A stretch of 64,000 nucleotides of DNA from Hedera helix (GCA_947179155.2 OX359281.1:38626967-38690966); one strand, 5' to 3'; shown: positions 35,761 to 47,748, counted from the stretch's first letter. A program made the numbers and translations. Notes: generated by a model not told the origin, from the letters alone.

Positions 35761-36110
35761 TATTAAATTGTGGGAATAACCTTACGGAGCGGATTGCCGC
35801 CTGTTGGTGAATAACCTTTCGTATTCATTCATTATTAATCTCTGAGAATAACCTTACGGAGCGGATTGCCGCCTGTTTGGTGAATAACTCTTTGTACTCA
35901 AATTCTATTAAATTGTGGGAATAACCTTACGGAGCGGATTGCCGCCTGTTGGTGAATAACCTTTCGTATTCATTCATTATTAATCTCTGAGAATAACCTT
36001 ACGGAGCGGATTGCCGCCTGTTTGGTGAATAACTCTTTGTACTCAAATTCTATTAAATTGTGGGAATAACCTTACGGAGCGGATTGCCGCCTGTTGGTGA
36101 ATAACCCTTG
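35761..36110 (+). repeat. 145-bp tandem array with five hairpin-containing cores
   Basis: The unit of 145 bp starts at 35761, 35906 and 36051 (the last partial). Each full unit holds two copies of a core of about 44 nt containing CCTTACGGAGCGGATTGCCG, so five cores occur in all. Every core can form the small hairpin GCGG-ATTG-CCGC. The array lies downstream of the TATA box, so it should be transcribed. It is repeated in the 3' LTR (42115-42464). Confidence 0.9.
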
Positions 36111-37488
36111 TATTAATTTCCTTCACCTTTTGTTAATCAAACCTGCTACGGTAAGGGATATTATTTTCTTTCATACTCCTAAATCGAAATTTATTATGGA
36201 ACTATTGCTTCTATAATTCCTGAAAATATTATATGTTCCATAATAGTTGAACTTCATTATTTCAACTGAACCTTCCTATTTACGTGAACCTTTCTATTGA
36301 ATTGTAACCGTTATTCTGAACTGTGGATCTTGAATTTCACTCCACATCATGCTGACAATTTGGACATTATTTGAATCTGTACAAAGTAAACTTCCGATAC
36401 TTATTGTTATCCTATTTCTTCTATTCATCATTTATATCATTCTAATCATCCAAAAATCAAGCTGTTGTGAATATCTGTGGCCGGGGGCACAGATGTGATA
36501 TATTTGTTGAACAGATGATAGGTTAAAGGCGATATAATAGGTTAAAGGCGATACATCTGTTCGGTGTCTTTTATGGCACGTGGTGAATGTTCTCTTTGGC
36601 CCGTAGTGCAAAGATGAACTGTTGTTTGGTATGATTATGACCAAAGGCTGAATCTGGTATAATCATGACCGTTGGTGCTATATTGAATATCTTTGGCCCG
36701 TAGTACAAAGATGAACTGTTGATGTGCATGATTATGATCAGGAACTGTGAATTTGTATTATCTTGACTAATGATATTTCAGATGATAAAAGTTGATGATG
36801 TTTTTCCTAAAAAGAGAACCGAGTGGACATTAAAGTCTGCATTATTCTTCTAATAGATTACTCATTCCGCTGCTATTATTGATCTGAACGTTGTTTAAGA
36901 ATTTAACTGCAGTTTTTGATATAAACCTTGTAGTCTATTGTATTCTATCAAGAACTCAACTGTTGAAGACTAATGATAATTTATTCGTCATTATCTTAGT
37001 CATGATATTCTTTACTGGGCTATTTGAGCTCACCCTTTCTTTTGTTCCATTGTTTTTCAACAGGAGATGAAAACATAACAGGGTCTAGCCGGGGAATGGA
37101 GTGAGGGTCCGAGGAATAGTTATCATAGTCTTCACGTTTTGTAAAATAGTGTGGCAATAATAGTGAAGACTTAGTTGTGTATTATTATACACTGTATTGT
37201 TGTACGTTGTGCTTTGTTGTAATAATTTTGTTGTAGTCTTTTGACGACTCAAGTTTGGGCTGTGTGGGCCCAGATTTGGGGGCGTCACAGTTGGCATCAG
37301 AGCTTAGGGATATGGTCTTTAATGGCGATCTGGGGTAGAACTAGGAGGGGAGAGACGAATAGAATCAGTCACTAGTGTGTCCTACCTAAAATAGATTTTA
37401 TTATCTAATGAGTCGATTTGAATGTAGGAACATGAAGTGATGAGTCAGTTTATTTGAACTAACATTTATTTTGTGACCACAGTTAAGT

Positions 37489-37875
37489 ATGGCATCTGGA
37501 AATCAGGAGGTTAACTATGAAATTACCGAAACAAATGTAGCTGCAAAACAAGAGGCGACGAATAATCTTCTTACAAACTCAGAGTTGAATCATTTGCCTA
37601 AGGCAAAAATTATGCGTGTTCTATCCAGTAAGGATGAAGGTGAAAGCTCTGCTACAGTCGTTCCAGATCCATTTTTAGAAGCAATTAAAGGAAGTAACGA
37701 ACTTGCGGAAATTATTGCCTTTAATTTACTCACTAATTGGGAGAGTGATATCACCTGGTTATGCTCTATAACAAAGGATCAGAATATATGGACTTTTCAT
37801 ATTAGTCTTTGGGATTTATGGTGTTCCAGCTATAATTTTCAAGATTATTTAAAAATGATGTTTCTATACTTTTGA
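37489..37875 (+). pseudogene. Unrecognised 128-aa frame in the gag position of the gypsy element
   Basis: The frame starts 200 bp after the 5' LTR, where gag should begin, but I see no gag core or CCHC zinc knuckle. The first 60 residues are polar. The rest (near residue 85 on) contains an aromatic-rich stretch with three Trp residues and FQDYLKMMFLYF before the stop. A second short frame (37918-38109) follows. Only about 0.6 kb separates this start from the protease, so gag is largely missing or replaced. Whether the sequence is a gag remnant or captured host DNA cannot be told here. Confidence 0.4.
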
Positions 37876-37951
37876 GCGTTACAATTTAGAGGAATTCAGG
37901 TTAAGTTAGTCACTATCGTGGAAACTGCAATCTATCGAAAATACTATTTTA

Positions 37952-38748
37952 ATGGAAATCATTGGTACCTTACTACTGATGAAGTTGATGAACCCGAGAA
38001 ACAGTTTGCTAGAAAATTATTCAGTGGTATTCCCATGGTTGAAATACGTGAAGATCCGAATGAAGTATTCGGGATTCGATTTGACGATAACAGTCAAGAA
38101 ACCGAATGAGGTGATAACCGGTAAGCTATTCATAAATTCTCGTGAAGTCTATGCCATATTAGATACTGACTCTATCCACTCTTTTACCTCACCTATATGT
38201 ACTCAACGTTTAAATTTGACTATTGAAAACTTAAATCTTGTTTTATCAGTTGAAACCTCATTGGGAGAAATACCTATTACATTTACTATCTATAAATCTT
38301 GCCTAGTTCAAATCAACAACCTCACATTACCTGTTGACCTTATTTCTTTAGAGATGCGTGAATTTGATGTGATTTTAGGAATTGATTGGTTGACTACCCA
38401 TCATGCTAAAATTGATTGTTTTCATATTCCTAATCAACCTGTCATGCAAATTCAAGCAACTAAACCATTGAAATCTATAACTGTTATTTCTAGCCATAAA
38501 GCCATTCGTTTATTGAAAAACGGATGTCAAGCCTTTTTAGCTCATGTCACTGATTTGAACAAAAACACGTCAAACTTGAATGATATTCCCATTGTTAATG
38601 AGTTTCCTGACGTTTTTTCTGAGGAACTTTCTGGCTTACCCCAAACCGTGAAATTGAATTCTGTATCGATCTTGAACCCGGCACTAAGCCCATTTTTAAA
38701 GTCCCATACCAAATGGCTCCCATAGAACACCAAGAGTTGAAAGTTTAA
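37952..38748 (+). pseudogene. Gypsy aspartic protease and start of RT, broken
   Basis: The protease region is recognisable by its LDxxxxHSF and VILGIDWL motifs, but the catalytic D-S/T-G triad reads D-T-D (38162-38170), so the essential Gly is lost. The RT N-terminal linker follows (NEFPDVF, then EELSGLP). A one-base deletion in the C run at 38639-38642 shifts the frame; the reading then continues in another frame to an in-frame TAA at 38746. A functional protease-RT product is not expected. Confidence 0.75.
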
Positions 38749-40836
38749 TTACTAGATATCGGTATCATTCATTCTAGTACAAAACTTATATCGAGCGAGG
38801 AATGCGAGAAGAGTTTTCAAGAACTCAAGAGGAGACTTGTTTCAGCTCCTGTTCTGACCATACCATCAGGATCAGGAGAATTTGTTATCTACAGCGATGC
38901 TTCTGGCAAAGGTCTAGGCTGTGTCCTTATGCAACATGGAAAGGTTATAGCCTATGCCTCTCGACAACTCAAAGATTATGAGAAAAATTATCCTACTCAT
39001 GATCTAGAGTTGGCAGCAGTCGTTTTCGCGTTGAAGATCTGGAGACACTACTTGTACGGAGAAAAAGTGGATATCTATACGGATCATAAAAGTCTCAAGT
39101 ATTTCTTCACCCAGAAGGAACTCAACATGCGACAACGACGTTGGCTTGAGCTGTTAAAGGATTATGACCACACAATCCAGTATCACCCGGGAAAGGCGAA
39201 CGTTGTAGCTGACGCTTTGAGCAGAAAATCTTATGCAAGTACAAGTGCACTGCTGACAACACAAAAGTGTATTTTGTACGACTTGCAAAAGATGGAGATA
39301 GAGCTAAAGACACCAGGGACCCGCTCGAAGATTGCTCACGTGCGAGTAGAACCAACTTTAATCGATAAAATTAAAGCTGCTCAAGCTACCGATCCGGAAC
39401 TGATAAACATGATAAAGAAAGTACAAGAAGGTGCCATTCCCGAAGCAAGAATCGACGAGAAAGGAATACTTCGAGTCAACTCTCGACTCTGTGTTTCTAA
39501 CGATCCTGAATTAAAGCATAAAATCATGATGGAGGCACACAACACGCCGTTTGCAATCCACCCAGGAGGTACCAAGATGTATCGAGATCTTCGACATACA
39601 TTTTGGTGGAACAATATGAAAAGAGAGATTGCGGAGTTTATCTCAAGGTGCCTAACTTGTCAACGTGTCAAGGCAGAACATCAAGTTCCTAAAGGTCCAT
39701 TACAATCACTTGAAGTTCCCGAATGGAAGTGGGAACACATCAATATGGACTTCGTGACGGGTCTTCCAAAAGTTTATCAAGGCTTAGATGCAATTTGGGT
39801 GATCGTAGATAGATTGACCAAATCTGCTCATTTCTTGCCTATACGAGAAAACTTTTCACTTGAACGTCTTGCCGGTATGTACATAAATGAGATCGTGAGA
39901 TTGCATGGCATGCCAGTTTCCATAGTTTCTGATCGAGATCCTAGATTCACTTCACGCTTTTGGATCAATCTACAAAAAGCTATGGGCACTGAACTACGTT
40001 TTAGTTCTGCATACCATCCTCAAACGGACGGACAATCGGAAAGGACGATCCAGACCCTCGAAGATCTTTTGAGACTTTGTGTATTAGACTTCAAAGGAAG
40101 TTGGGATAAGTACTTGCTGTTGGTGGAATTTTCTTACAACAACAGTTACCAAGCAAGCATAGGCATGGCTCCATTCGAGGCATTGTATGGAAGGAAGTGT
40201 CGCTCTCCAATATGTTGGAATGAGGTAGGAGAAGCAAAATTGTTGGGACCCGAGTTGGTACGCTTGACGACCGAAAAGATCCAAATGATCCGACAACGAA
40301 TACAGACCGCACAAGAACGACAAAAGAGTTATGCTGATCTTCATCGGAGAGACGAAAGTTTCAACGTCGGAGAACATGTATTCTTACGTGTTTCTCCATG
40401 GAAAGGGGTTACGAGATTCAGAAAGAGAGGAAAGCTCAACCCTCGATTTATTGGCCCATTTGAAATCCTCGATCGAATAGGAACCGTAGCCTACAGACTA
40501 GCCCTACCACCAAGTATGTCTCGCATCCATAACGTTTTTCACATATCTATGTTACGTGAATATGTGAAGGACCCAAACCACGTCATTGAGTTAGAACCAG
40601 ACGTTATAGCAGAGGATTTAACATACGAGGAGGTACCTGTTAAGATCCTGGATAAGAAGGAGCAGATCCTACGCTCAAAGGTTATACCTCAAGTTAAGGT
40701 TTTATGGAGGAACCAAGATACTGAGGAAATGACCTGGGAGCTAGAATCTGAGATGAAATCTAAGTATCCTTACCTCTTCGATATGTCAGGTACGTCAATT
40801 TCGGGGACGAAATTTCATAAGGAGGGGAGGTTGTAA
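38749..40836 (+). pseudogene. Gypsy RNase H-integrase-chromodomain frame with RT deleted
   Basis: After a dozen or so residues of RT N-terminus (LLDIGIIHSS), the frame jumps at about 38780-38792 straight to the end of RT/RNase H (SEECEKSFQEL). All RT catalytic motifs, including the xDD box, are absent. From there the frame is intact; its first Met is at 38929, giving 635 residues. RNase H acidic residues are seen in YSDASG (38896), DLELA (39007) and YTDHKSL (39082). The integrase has an HHCC zinc-binding part (CLTCQRVK) and a DDE triad at residues 274, 335 and 371 with 35-residue spacing. A GPF/Y-like IGPFEIL segment and a C-terminal chromodomain-like segment (VKVLWRNQDTEEMTWELE) follow. The stop lies 5 bp inside the 3' LTR. 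Confidence 0.85.
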
Positions 40837-43643
40837 GACCCCGAATTTTATGAAATACAAAATTTAATTTTTCTTCATATATATATTTTTTGAAACAGTA
40901 AGTGGTTAAATCGATAAAGTTAAAAGTTAAGGATGTTATGTGCAAATTTTATTTTGTCGGACAATATTCGCTTTGTCGGGGAATATTCGTTTGGTCGGGG
41001 AATATTCGTTTGGTCCGACGGCGCCGAAATAACAAATTATTGGTGGACCCCACAACGGAATATTTGTCGGATATAGAAAACGACAGAAATAACCTTTTTA
41101 AATAAAAATAGTCAACGGAACTGTTAAAATACCGGTGATAAAAGAATAGTAGCATACGGTAGTTATTGGTATTTTCTGTAGCACTCGGTACTCTACAGTA
41201 ACACACGGTATTGCATAGTGTCTCATATTTTTGGTCTGATAATTGACACCGTAACTGTTACGCATCATTTCATCGATAATTGTCACTGCATAATATTTTA
41301 TATTATCAATTCAATAATTGTTGTTACACAGTATTTTGCATTATTGATTTAATAATTGTCATTACACTGTATTTTATATCATTGAGTCAATAATTGTTGT
41401 TGCACTGTTTTAAAAATTATTGAACCTAATAATTGTCACAGTAACATATGCACAGTAATTCACATTATTGAATCAATAATTGTCATTACACAGTAACGTA
41501 TGCTTTATTTTACATTATTGTTATCTCTATTATGATGTTATTTAAACAGTTGTATTTCATTAATTTATTGACTTGATATCTAAGAGCTAACTATACTGTA
41601 TTTATAACAATTAGTCATAATAATTGAATTGATAAAGTTATTTGTTTATAATATAAAGTTAAGTGATTATTAGGTGATATGAAATGAATGGTGTAGATTA
41701 AAGATAATATAATATTTGAAATGGATGGTGTAGATTAAAAGATGATCTTTAAATGAATGGTTTAGATTAAATGAATGATAAGATTTTTGGCTATAAATAG
41801 AAGCCTTAACTTAAGGATTTTTCATAAACTTCCTTACTTGTTCTTTCTTTCTCTCTCTAAATACTTCTTGTGAAAGTTCTCTCTAAGTGTGCTTAAGTCA
41901 TCTTGAGTATTTGTGAAGATCTATAAGTATACGTGTACTGTTCAAGTTAATCAACCTCATTTAAATCAATATCCAGTCACGTGTTGAGGTAAGGGATACC
42001 ATCTTTTTCATCTTCCATTATTCAAACATACTATGGTAAGGGATTATCATTATTTGATTCTCGATAATAATATTGTTTCTTCCTTACTCATAAGACGTGC
42101 ATTTTATTTCCATGTATTAAATTGTGGGAATAACCTTACGGAGCGGATTGCCGCCTGTTGGTGAATAACCTTTCGTATTCATTCATTATTAATCTCTGAG
42201 AATAACCTTACGGAGCGGATTGCCGCCTGTTTGGTGAATAACTCTTTGTACTCAAATTCTATTAAATTGTGGGAATAACCTTACGGAGCGGATTGCCGCC
42301 TGTTGGTGAATAACCTTTCGTATTCATTCATTATTAATCTCTGAGAATAACCTTACGGAGCGGATTGCCGCCTGTTTGGTGAATAACTCTTTGTACTCAA
42401 ATTCTATTAAATTGTGGGAATAACCTTACGGAGCGGATTGCCGCCTGTTGGTGAATAACCCTTGTATTAATTTCCTTCACCTTTTGTTAATCAAACCTGC
42501 TACGGTAAGGGATATTATTTTCTTTCATACTCCTAAATCGAAATTTATTATGGAACTATTGCTTCTATAATTCCTGAAAATATTATATGTTCCATAATAG
42601 TTGAACTTCATTATTTCAACTGAACCTTCCTATTTACGTGAACCTTTCTATTGAATTGTAACCGTTATTCTGAACTGTGGATCTTGAATTTCACTCCACA
42701 TCATGCTGACAATTTGGACATTATTTGAATCTGTACAAAGTAAACTTCCGATACTTATTGTTATCCTATTTCTTCTATTCATCATTTATATCATTCTAAT
42801 CATCCAAAAATCAAGCTGTTGTGAATATCTGTGGCCGGGGGCACAGATGTGATATATTTGTTGAACAGATGATAGGTTAAAGGCGATATAATAGGTTAAA
42901 GGCGATACATCTGTTCGGTGTCTTTTATGGCACGTGGTGAATGTTCTCTTTGGCCCGTAGTGCAAAGATGAACTGTTGTTTGGTATGATTATGACCAAAG
43001 GCTGAATCTGGTATAATCATGACCGTTGGTGCTATATTGAATATCTTTGGCCCGTAGTACAAAGATGAACTGTTGATGTGCATGATTATGATCAGGAACT
43101 GTGAATTTGTATTATCTTGACTAATGATATTTCAGATGATAAAAGTTGATGATGTTTTTCCTAAAAAGAGAACCGAGTGGACATTAAAGTCTGCATTATT
43201 CTTCTAATAGATTACTCATTCCGCTGCTATTATTGATCTGAACGTTGTTTAAGAATTTAACTGCAGTTTTTGATATAAACCTTGTAGTCTATTGTATTCT
43301 ATCAAGAACTCAACTGTTGAAGACTAATGATAATTTATTCGTCATTATCTTAGTCATGATATTCTTTACTGGGCTATTTGAGCTCACCCTTTCTTTTGTT
43401 CCATTGTTTTTCAACAGGAGATGAAAACATAACAGGGTCTAGCCGGGGAATGGAGTGAGGGTCCGAGGAATAGTTATCATAGTCTTCACGTTTTGTAAAA
43501 TAGTGTGGCAATAATAGTGAAGACTTAGTTGTGTATTATTATACACTGTATTGTTGTACGTTGTGCTTTGTTGTAATAATTTTGTTGTAGTCTTTTGACG
43601 ACTCAAGTTTGGGCTGTGTGGGCCCAGATTTGGGGGCGTCACA
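40832..43643 (+). repeat. 3' LTR of the gypsy element, 2812 bp
   Basis: It starts TGTAAGACCCC and ends GGCGTCACA, offset 6354 bp from the 5' copy throughout. It carries the same TATA box (41792), tandem array (42115-42464) and short repeats. Only two substitutions relative to the 5' LTR were noticed. Confidence 0.95.
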
Positions 43644-43648
43644 CGGAT

Positions 43649-44720
43649 GCTTTGAATATATTTGTTCCACTTGTAGTTAATTAAGTTGTGATAATGCTGT
43701 ATATCCATCCATGGAATTTTTCTCTCAAGAAAATGAATTTCTATAAGCACATTAATGGATTGAGATTGACTGTGGTTCATAAAATCACATTAGCTTTATT
43801 TGAAATACTAGTAATTCTTTTCCTAGCTCCCATAATTGATCAATACCTTATCACTTTTTGTCTAAACCACTTGATTTATTGTTGATTATTTTACTAGGCA
43901 AATCAATACCGACCGGAATTATCAAATTCAAGAAATGATTAAAACATTTTACATGTGTATATATGGTTCTTTATTTTATTTATTTCTCTCCCCGTTTAAA
44001 CTATTTCAGCTTGTTCAGTGATAGCTATTTCTTAAGTCTCAGTTTAATGCTCAATGACGACTCTACCGGCCGGCCAACGCACTTGGAAACAATTTTTAGC
44101 TTACAAATTCACACACCCACTTTAAACTTGAGTTAAAGGAAAAAGGAAAGGGGGAAACAATTAAAGAAGCTCAATCCTTACGTACTTCATATTACTTTTA
44201 ATATATATAATGAGAATTTAATGAATATACAATAACTCATGGATAAAACTAGCACTCTAGCAGTACTTAAATAGTTGGTCAATCCAAAATAAAAGATCAT
44301 TACTAAAGTTTTGATAATTAATTTGAGATATGTTTTTATTTTATTTAATTTTAATTAATATAATGATGAATATTAAAAATTATTAAGAAAATGTTACCAA
44401 TTATAAAAATTTGATATATATAATTTAAATTTATAATTGGTAACACTTTTTTTAATAATTTTTAATATTCATCATTATATTAACTAAATAAAATTTATTT
44501 AAAATTTAGGTGTGAAAAATATCTCAAACTAAAATTTGAAGATACAATAAGAAAAGAGAAATTAGTATTCTGTACCAAACAAATATAATTAAAAAAGAGA
44601 TTTCTCAGAAACAACAAAGAAAGAGACGAGTGGTTTCTTTCGGATATGAGAATAGGTATTAAAATGCTAGCTAGCGACTTTTTTGAGTCGTAAACGCCGC
44701 GTGCGGGTCCATTCTCATAA

Positions 44721-44753
<33 letters not shown>

Positions 44754-45263
44754 GTATAAAATATATTTTCTTTACTTCACCAAAAAGAGAGATTTTTATT
44801 TGGTATTTTTATAAATATTAAACATTTATTTTTCTTTTATATTTATTCATAAAAGTAATTAGGATAAGTTTAAGAATACTTACATGATGATAAAATTGTC
44901 ATATTAATATTGAGAATTTTATATTACAATTATAAAAATAATATTCCTTTTTATGAAATCAAAAATATTTACAAATCAGACTTCTTCTTTTTTTGTAACC
45001 GAATGAGTAAAATATAAACATGTCATGGACTTTGATATTATAATAATTGTGTTGTGTTCAATCCAAGAAAGCGAAAAGCATCCACGGTGTCAGTTGTTGG
45101 ATAGCATTCTCTCTCTCACGCACAAACAAACAAACACCAATGTAACGCACTTTTTAACGCACGCTCACCTTTTTTGCTTCCTTCACGTCTTGTACGAAAT
45201 ACTAATTAATAATGGCCTCGTCAAACATTGCATATATATATTTATTTATACTTACTCCTCCTC
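43649..45263. other. Intergenic DNA upstream of the Nudix gene
   Basis: A palindrome occupies 44303-44540 (listed separately). A (TTA)n microsatellite is at about 44719-44753. No further gene was recognised. Confidence 0.45.
44303..44540. repeat. Palindromic MITE, about 240 bp
   Basis: TAATTTGAGATATGTTTTTA and AATGATGAATATTAAAAATT on the left pair with AAAATATCTCAAACTA and AATTTTTAATATTCATCATT on the right; GTTACCAATTATAAA/TTTATAATTGGTAAC closes the stem near the centre (about 44420). It resembles the core of the palindrome at 24218-24938. Confidence 0.6.
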
Positions 45264-45274
45264 TATATATATAG
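45264..45274 (+). promoter_or_regulatory. Candidate TATA box of the Nudix gene
   Basis: TATATATATAG lies 228 nt upstream of the Nudix start codon, which would give a 5' UTR of about 200 nt. TA repeats are common here, so the call rests on spacing only. Confidence 0.3.
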
Positions 45275-45501
45275 AATAGAGAGAGGCCTGAATGAGATAT
45301 CTCGTTCTCATCCTAGCAATTAATCAATCTCCAGCTTTTCTCCTTAGAGTTTTGATTGATTGATTGGAACTTTTTGGTCCATATATATTATTAACAATCT
45401 AGTTAGATAGATAGATACATAGGCTTCTGTTAATATATATACAAATATCTTGCTCAGCTGGGAGTTCGTTCGTACGTACGTAGTTCACTTCATTAGAGAG
45501 A

Positions 45502-47173
45502 ATGGTGTGTTTGGTTTCTCGAACAGGAAGGCATTTACAGAAATACGACAATGATCGCCGCCGCCTTGTCGTAGGGTTAGTGTACTTTCAACTTATAGAA
45601 TTCCTAATTTTTCTTCGTTCTAACTAGCTAGTAGTATATTTCTAGTTGTAGAGTTTCAAATTACAAATCTTTTGTTTTAAAAATTTTCTGGTTATCAATT
45701 TCTTTTCAATTTTCAAACCGATTGGATGCAGTTAACTTATATGGATTTATTACAACCTTGCAGATGTATTCCATATAGATATAAAAATGGCAAGGATGGC
45801 ATCATTATTGATGATGAATTGGAAGTCCTTATGATCAGTTCGCAGAAAGGTCAAGGAATGATGTTTCCTAAGGTAACCAATTAGCCATGAATTACCAACC
45901 TAGCTGTTATATATTCATCCTTAATTATTGAGATTTCAAGAAACAACACTCCCCCCCCCCCCCCCCCCCCCCTCTCCCCTCTCTCTGAATTAATAATCAT
46001 GCATATTATATGAAGTAATTTATAATCACCTGCAGGGAGGTTGGGAACTTGATGAATCCGTAGAGGAAGCAGCCTCTCGGGAATCCCTTGAAGAAGCCGG
46101 GGTTCGTGGCTATGTTGAGGTTAGTGTTGGGTGTTGGTTTTTATTGTTGTCCCACATCGGTGGGTTAGTGTAAAGGTGCTCTCCACTTGCCTAATAAATA
46201 AGGCCAAGTGTTGTATAGCATAGGTGCACTAAAATATTCTCTCTTTTTCATAAGTTGAATATTTATTTGGTTGAATATTTTTTTTTTATTAATTGATTAT
46301 TTTTTTAAGATAGTAAAGTTATTTAGCAATTTTATAATTTCAAGTGTGTTTATTCTTTTTTTTTATGTGTTATTGTTATTATTATTATTGTTTTATTTTA
46401 ATTATTGTATTTTATTGTTAGTTGGTATTTGATATATCTTTATTAGTAATTAAATCAATTTCTGGATTTCGCTGTGTTCATAACAGTTAACACTATTACT
46501 TTGTTAGTAATTAAACAAACTACTGGCCTTCGTAACAGTTAGCACTATTACTTTCCTCTAGTAATGGACTTAATTGCATAATACTATATATGAAGTACGT
46601 ACACCTATTAATTAACCGCCAAATGAATGCTTAATAAATTCCAAAGTGATTCTGACTACTGATAAATATTTAATCTGAATTCATTTGCAGAATGAATTAG
46701 GTAAATGGTGTTACAAAAGCAAAAGATGCGAAATATACCATGAGGGGTGCATGTTCCCTTTATTTGTCACTGAACAACTTGACCTTTGGCCAGAAAAAAA
46801 TACACGCCAAAGAGCATGGGTATGTTGCATGCATATATATATATATATATATATACTTTTGTCATAATAAATATTAATTAATCCTTATGTACTATATATG
46901 CAATATATTTCAATGTTTTTGCATTTCTTGCTGCATATATGCCTTAAATGTGCAGTACTGGCTAGCTATATATTTATTGATCGAGTACTAATTATTTATT
47001 ATTATTATTTAATTGCGAAGATGACCGTGGCTGAAGCTAAAGAAGTTTGCCTGCATTGGTGGATGAAGGAAGCCCTAGACATATTGGTCAATAGGCTAAC
47101 TGCATCTCGGAGGCAGATAGAAGAAGAAGAAGAAGAAAAAGAAGATGATGTTCTAACTTGTTCTTTAAGTTAA
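45502..47173 (+). CDS. Nudix hydrolase (plant NUDT4/17/18/21 type), five exons, 182 aa
   Basis: This predicted hydrolase acts on nucleoside diphosphates linked to another moiety, releasing a nucleotide or phosphate product; in plants this subgroup is linked to dinucleotide, nucleotide-sugar or inositol-polyphosphate turnover. The exons, inferred from GT/AG sites and frame, are 45502-45575, 45764-45872, 46036-46119, 46691-46819 and 47021-47173. The start MVCLVSRTGRHLQKY matches the family N-terminus. The Nudix box occupies residues 62-84 with the pattern G-x5-E-x7-RE-x2-EE-x-G-V, and the metal-binding REsLEE residues are all present. It is followed by LGKW and, in the last exon, a WWMKEALDILV helix typical of the group. 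The tail is unusually acidic (EEEEEEKEDD). No targeting peptide is obvious. Intron 3 begins with a probable solo LTR. Which paralogue it is cannot be decided here. Confidence 0.9.
45952..45973 (+). repeat. Poly(C) run in intron 2 of the Nudix gene
   Basis: About 20 consecutive C residues are followed by CTCTCCCCTCTCTCT, 60 bp before the exon 3 acceptor. The run may be length-polymorphic. Confidence 0.85.
46125..46537 (+). mobile_element. Probable solo LTR or TRIM-like insertion in Nudix intron 3
   Basis: The sequence starts TGTTGGG and ends CGTAACA, with the exact 5-bp direct repeat GTTAG on both sides (46120-46124 and 46538-46542). It contains GTCCCACATCGGTGGG, a motif widespread near the start of plant LTRs, and a TATA-like AATAAATAAGG further on. 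An alternative end at 46485 (CATAACA) gives the imperfect duplication GTTAG/GTTAA; a local duplication of about 55 bp (46444-46504 and 46504-46558) makes the two ends ambiguous. The left GTTAG is also the splice donor of intron 3. Confidence 0.5.
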
Positions 47174-47643
<470 letters not shown>

Positions 47644-47748
47644 CCTCAACACATATTGAGTAACAATATTACTTTTGTGTTCAAAACCAATAGTGAAAAA
47701 TGAAATTACAATAACCTCAAATGAAAGTACTTTTTCAGTTTCAAAATA

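Larger units (their letters stand above)
34478..37289 (+). repeat. 5' LTR of the gypsy element, 2812 bp
   Basis: It begins CGTAAGACCCC (the 3' copy has the canonical TGTAAG) and ends GGCGTCACA. Landmarks: two exact and one diverged copy of GTCGGGGAATATTCGTTTG (about 34602-34660), framed by the inverted pair GTCGGAC/GTCCGAC; a degenerate roughly 55-bp repeat with AATAATTGTCATTACAC (about 34910-35150); a TATA box at 35438; and the 145-bp tandem array at 35761-36110. The open frames inside it occur identically in the 3' LTR, have no recognisable domain and are not treated as genes. Confidence 0.95.
34478..43643 (+). mobile_element. Young, defective chromodomain Ty3/gypsy element, 9166 bp
   Basis: The 5-bp target duplication CGGAT flanks it exactly (34473-34477 and 43644-43648). 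Its LTRs are 2812 bp each, far above the usual few hundred bp, and I found only two differences between them (34478 C versus 40832 T; 35058 T versus 41412 A). The primer-binding site TTGGCATCAGAGC (from 37291) directly follows the 5' LTR, and a polypurine tract AAGGAGGGGAGG (40819-40830) precedes the 3' LTR. The internal region is only 3542 bp, because most of gag and reverse transcriptase is absent. Very long LTRs plus a C-terminal chromodomain suggest the Tekay/Del lineage (inference). Confidence 0.95.

Noticed and set aside
35761..36110. Regularly spaced direct repeats that resemble a CRISPR array
   Set aside because: The repeats are in a plant retrotransposon LTR, occur identically in both LTRs, and the spacers themselves repeat with a 145-bp period.
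45025..45279. 84-aa frame upstream of the Nudix gene
   Set aside because: No recognisable features; it lies in the promoter/5' UTR zone and ends in TA repeats.
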